A stretch of DNA of 35,430 nt. Origin: Pseudomonas sp. ACN8. Lineage in GTDB: Bacteria > Pseudomonadota > Gammaproteobacteria > Pseudomonadales > Pseudomonadaceae. The stretch's first letter is position 1, and every line of letters starts with the position of its first letter. The position numbers and the translations under genes were made by a program. The stretch lies in NCBI RefSeq assembly GCF_002303925.1, contig NZ_MRCS01000061.1, forward strand, positions 1 to 35,430. Reading direction: 5' to 3'. The notes below the pieces were generated by a model. It was not told the origin of the DNA, did not search any database, and saw nothing but the letters and a program-made list of their open reading frames with translations. This document shows positions 33,253-35,430 of the stretch, piece after piece.

Positions 33253-33319
33253 TTAGGTAAGGTGTGGCCTGGATCGACTTGTGATAATCCAATAAGAATC
33301 CAGGCCACTCGTTACCTAA
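33253..33319. repeat. 22-bp inverted repeat flanking a possible promoter
   Basis: The arms 33253-33274 and 33298-33319 match at 20 of 22 positions (TTAGGTAA and GTGGCCTGGAT on the left; ATCCAGGCCAC and TTACCTAA on the right). The 23-base spacer contains TGTGATAAT (33280-33288), a fair extended -10. The right arm ends 19 bases before the MFS-acyltransferase start. Confidence 0.85.
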
Positions 33320-33338
33320 CATCAGGGACACATGGAAG

Positions 33339-35213
33339 ATGAGTCACCCTTCACAGTTCACCTTGCTGCGCACCCGGCGTTTCCTGCCGTTCTTCATCAC
33401 CCAGTCCCTCGGGGCGTTCAACGACAACGTGTTCAAACAGTCGTTGATCCTCGCCATTTTGTACAAGCTGACCATCGAAGGTGACCGCTCGATCTGGGTC
33501 AACCTGTGTGCGCTGCTGTTTATCCTGCCGTTTTTCCTGTTCTCGGCCCTGGCCGGGCAATTCGGGGAAAAGTTCGCCAAGGATGCATTGATCCGCCTGA
33601 TCAAGCTTGGGGAAATCGCCATCATGGCAGTCGGCGCCGTCGGTTTCATGTTCGATCACCTGTCGTTGATGCTGGTGGCGTTGTTCGCCATGGGCACCCA
33701 CTCGGCGCTGTTCGGGCCGGTGAAGTACTCGATCCTGCCGCAGGCCCTGCATGAAGATGAGCTGGTAGGCGGCAACGGCCTGGTGGAAATGGGTACCTTC
33801 CTGGCGATCCTCGCCGGCACCATTGGCGCCGGGATCATGATGTCTTCGGCGCATTACGCGCCGGTGGTGTCCATGGCGATCATCGGCACTGCCGTGCTCG
33901 GCTACCTGGCCAGCCGCAGCATTCCCCGGGCGGCGGCCGCCACGCCGCAAATGCGTCTGAACTGGAACATTTTCAGCCAGTCCTGGGCCACGTTGAAGCT
34001 GGGCCTGGGGCAAACGCCGGCGGTGTCACGCTCGATTGTCGGCAACTCGTGGTTCTGGTTTGTCGGGGCGATTTACCTGACGCAGATCCCGGCCTATGCC
34101 AAGGAATGGATGCACGGCGACGAAACCGTGGTGACGCTTATTCTGACGGTGTTCTCGGTGGGGATCGCCGTGGGTTCAATGCTTTGCGAAAAGCTCTCCG
34201 GGCGCAAAGTCGAGATTGGCCTGGTGCCGTTCGGATCGTTTGGCCTGACCGTTTTCGGTCTGTTGCTGTGGTGGCATTCTGGTGGAATCCCGAACAGCGC
34301 CACCGGCCATGGCTGGATCGAAATCCTCGGTTTTGGCCACAGCTGGCTGGTGTTGCTCGACATCCTCGGCCTGGGCGTCTTCGGCGGTTTCTATATCGTG
34401 CCGCTGTACGCGCTGATTCAGTCACGTACGGCGGAGAACGAACGGGCGCGGGTGATTGCCGCCAACAACATCCTCAATGCGTTGTTCATGGTGGTGTCGG
34501 CGATTGTCTCGATCGTCTTGCTGAGTGTGGCCGAGCTGTCGATTCCGCAGCTGTTCCTGGTGGTGTCGCTGCTGAACATCGGTGTCAACGCCTACATCTT
34601 CAAGATCGTCCCCGAGTTCACCATGCGTTTCATGATCTGGCTGCTCAGCCATTCCATGTACCGCGTCGAGCACCGCAATCTGGATTTGATTCCCGATGAA
34701 GGCGCGGCGTTGCTGGTGTGCAATCACGTGTCGTTCGTCGACGCGTTGCTGATTGGCGGCGCGGTACGTCGGCCGATTCGCTTTGTCATGTATTACAAGA
34801 TCTACAACCTGCCGGTACTGAACTTCATCTTCCGTACCGCGGGGACGATTCCGATTGCCGGGCGCCAGGAAGACATCCAGATATACGAACAAGCCTTCAC
34901 GCGCATTGCCCGGTACTTGAAGGACGGGGAGCTGGTGTGCATCTTCCCCGAAGGTAAGCTGACCGCCGATGGCGAGATCAATGAGTTCAAGAGCGGGCTG
35001 ACGCGGATTCTCGAAGAGACGCCGGTGCCGGTGATTCCGTTGGCCTTGCAGGGGTTGTGGGGGAGTTTCTTCAGCCGCGATCCGGGCAAGGGACTGTTTC
35101 ATCGCCTGTGGTCGCGGGTGACGTTGGTGGCGGGGCCGGCGGTGGCGGTTGAAGTGGCGGAACCGGCGAAGTTGCAGGCGTTGGTGGGGGAATTGCGCGG
35201 GGCAGTCAGATAA
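33339..35213 (+). CDS. MFS transporter fused to a PlsC-type acyltransferase
   Basis: The 624-residue protein has an MFS domain of about 12 helices (residues 1 to about 420; QSLGAFNDNVFKQSL at the start is typical of lysophospholipid flippases of the LplT group) and a C-terminal acyltransferase of the PlsC family: NHVSFVD with His463 and Asp468, and FPEG with Glu538. Together they suggest import of lyso-phospholipid across the inner membrane followed by re-acylation on the inner face. The acyl-ACP synthetase domain found in larger LplT-Aas proteins is absent. The start at 33339 has only AGGGA (33324-33328) as ribosome site. It is preceded by a large inverted repeat and followed by a REP pair. 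Confidence 0.93.
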   Translation: MSHPSQFTLLRTRRFLPFFITQSLGAFNDNVFKQSLILAILYKLTIEGDRSIWVNLCALLFILPFFLFSALAGQFGEKFAKDALIRLIKLGEIAIMAVGAVGFMFDHLSLMLVALFAMGTHSALFGPVKYSILPQALHEDELVGGNGLVEMGTFLAILAGTIGAGIMMSSAHYAPVVSMAIIGTAVLGYLASRSIPRAAAATPQMRLNWNIFSQSWATLKLGLGQTPAVSRSIVGNSWFWFVGAIYLTQIPAYAKEWMHGDETVVTLILTVFSVGIAVGSMLCEKLSGRKVEIGLVPFGSFGLTVFGLLLWWHSGGIPNSATGHGWIEILGFGHSWLVLLDILGLGVFGGFYIVPLYALIQSRTAENERARVIAANNILNALFMVVSAIVSIVLLSVAELSIPQLFLVVSLLNIGVNAYIFKIVPEFTMRFMIWLLSHSMYRVEHRNLDLIPDEGAALLVCNHVSFVDALLIGGAVRRPIRFVMYYKIYNLPVLNFIFRTAGTIPIAGRQEDIQIYEQAFTRIARYLKDGELVCIFPEGKLTADGEINEFKSGLTRILEETPVPVIPLALQGLWGSFFSRDPGKGLFHRLWSRVTLVAGPAVAVEVAEPAKLQALVGELRGAVR

Positions 35214-35231
35214 CAGTTGTTTGAGCGGGCC

Positions 35232-35325
35232 TCATCGCGAGCAGGCTCACTCCTAAAGGGATCGCGGGTGTGGTGAAAATCTCCGACACACCATAAAACC
35301 TTGTAGGAGTGAGCCTGCTCGCGAT
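35232..35325. repeat. REP pair (REPIN) after the MFS-acyltransferase gene
   Basis: Inverted arms at 35232-35256 and 35301-35325 are separated by about 45 bases. Both arms carry GAGTGAGCC instead of the usual GAGCGAGCC. It separates the MFS-acyltransferase gene from the convergent SMR gene and may act as the boundary of both transcripts. Confidence 0.92.
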
Positions 35326-35338
35326 TGGCGGTAGTCGC

Positions 35339-35430
35339 TTAAGCGCTGACCTTGAGCCCAACGAGTCCGCTAATGATCAACGCCACACTCGCCAACCGCA
35401 CCAGCGCCATGGATTCGCCAAACAGAATGA
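35339..35430 (-). CDS. SMR family multidrug efflux protein, 3' end only
   Basis: The last 29 codons of a minus-strand gene are present, reading ILFGESMALVRLASVALII and then SGLVGLKVSA before TAA. This is the fourth membrane helix of small multidrug resistance (EmrE/QacE-type) proteins, where LFGE..s..r..g..li..Gv.gLk is conserved. The upstream part lies beyond the window, so subtype and function cannot be judged further. Confidence 0.85.
   Translation of the reverse strand, partial: ILFGESMALVRLASVALIISGLVGLKVSA

Overview
The window is chromosomal DNA from a Pseudomonas, most likely of the P. fluorescens group. This rests on high-GC codon use, on gene blocks whose order matches what I remember of P. 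aeruginosa (purM-purN; the cobO-cobB-bluB-cobD-cobC-cobQ-cobU-cobT-phosphatase-cobS block; MarR-MFS-glutathione peroxidase-FadL), and on many GTRGGAGCGAGCCTGCTCGCGAT-type REP sequences between genes. No rRNA, tRNA, CRISPR array, insertion sequence or prophage block is seen.

Layout. 1-2.6 kb (minus): purM, purN and a periplasmic DUF3108 protein, tightly coupled. 2.9-6.1 kb (plus): an exported DUF2066 protein, an AI-2E/PerM-type membrane protein and Hda, the DnaA inactivator. 6.3-8.3 kb (plus): two NlpC/P60 lipoproteins separated by a strong terminator, then an O-methyltransferase. 8.4-10.4 kb (minus): a sorbosone-dehydrogenase-like lipoprotein and an unknown protein. 10.5-19.8 kb (plus): a cobalamin riboswitch followed by ten cobalamin genes, most with overlapping stop and start codons. 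They cover corrin adenosylation, a,c- and peripheral amidation, aminopropanol attachment, lower-ligand (DMB) synthesis and activation, and nucleotide loop assembly.

19.8-22.3 kb (plus): a MarR regulator, an MFS transporter, a 40-residue membrane peptide and a secreted glutathione-peroxidase-like protein. Near-identical palindromes lie before the regulator and before the transporter, so this looks like one self-regulated unit. 22.4-24.9 kb (minus): a FadL-type porin, a protein resembling a phage-particle protein, and a 74-residue protein. 24.9-25.9 kb holds no convincing gene but has operator-like repeats and a DnaA-box cluster. 25.9-27.7 kb (plus): a SEL1-like protein and RmuC. 27.9-31.3 kb (minus): an SSS-PAS-histidine kinase-receiver hybrid of the CrbS/MxtR type. 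31.7-35.2 kb (plus): a cupin, a TDT-family transporter and an MFS-acyltransferase fusion; the window ends in the 3' end of an SMR transporter on the minus strand.

Most of the genes are ordinary core genes. The less ordinary signals are the REP-encoded tail of CobB at the cobB/bluB junction, the MarR-controlled four-gene unit with its coupled micro-protein and possibly leaderless regulator mRNA, the large inverted repeat around a promoter before the MFS-acyltransferase gene, the phased AT-rich repeats before the TDT transporter, and the unexplained 1 kb at 24.9-25.9 kb.
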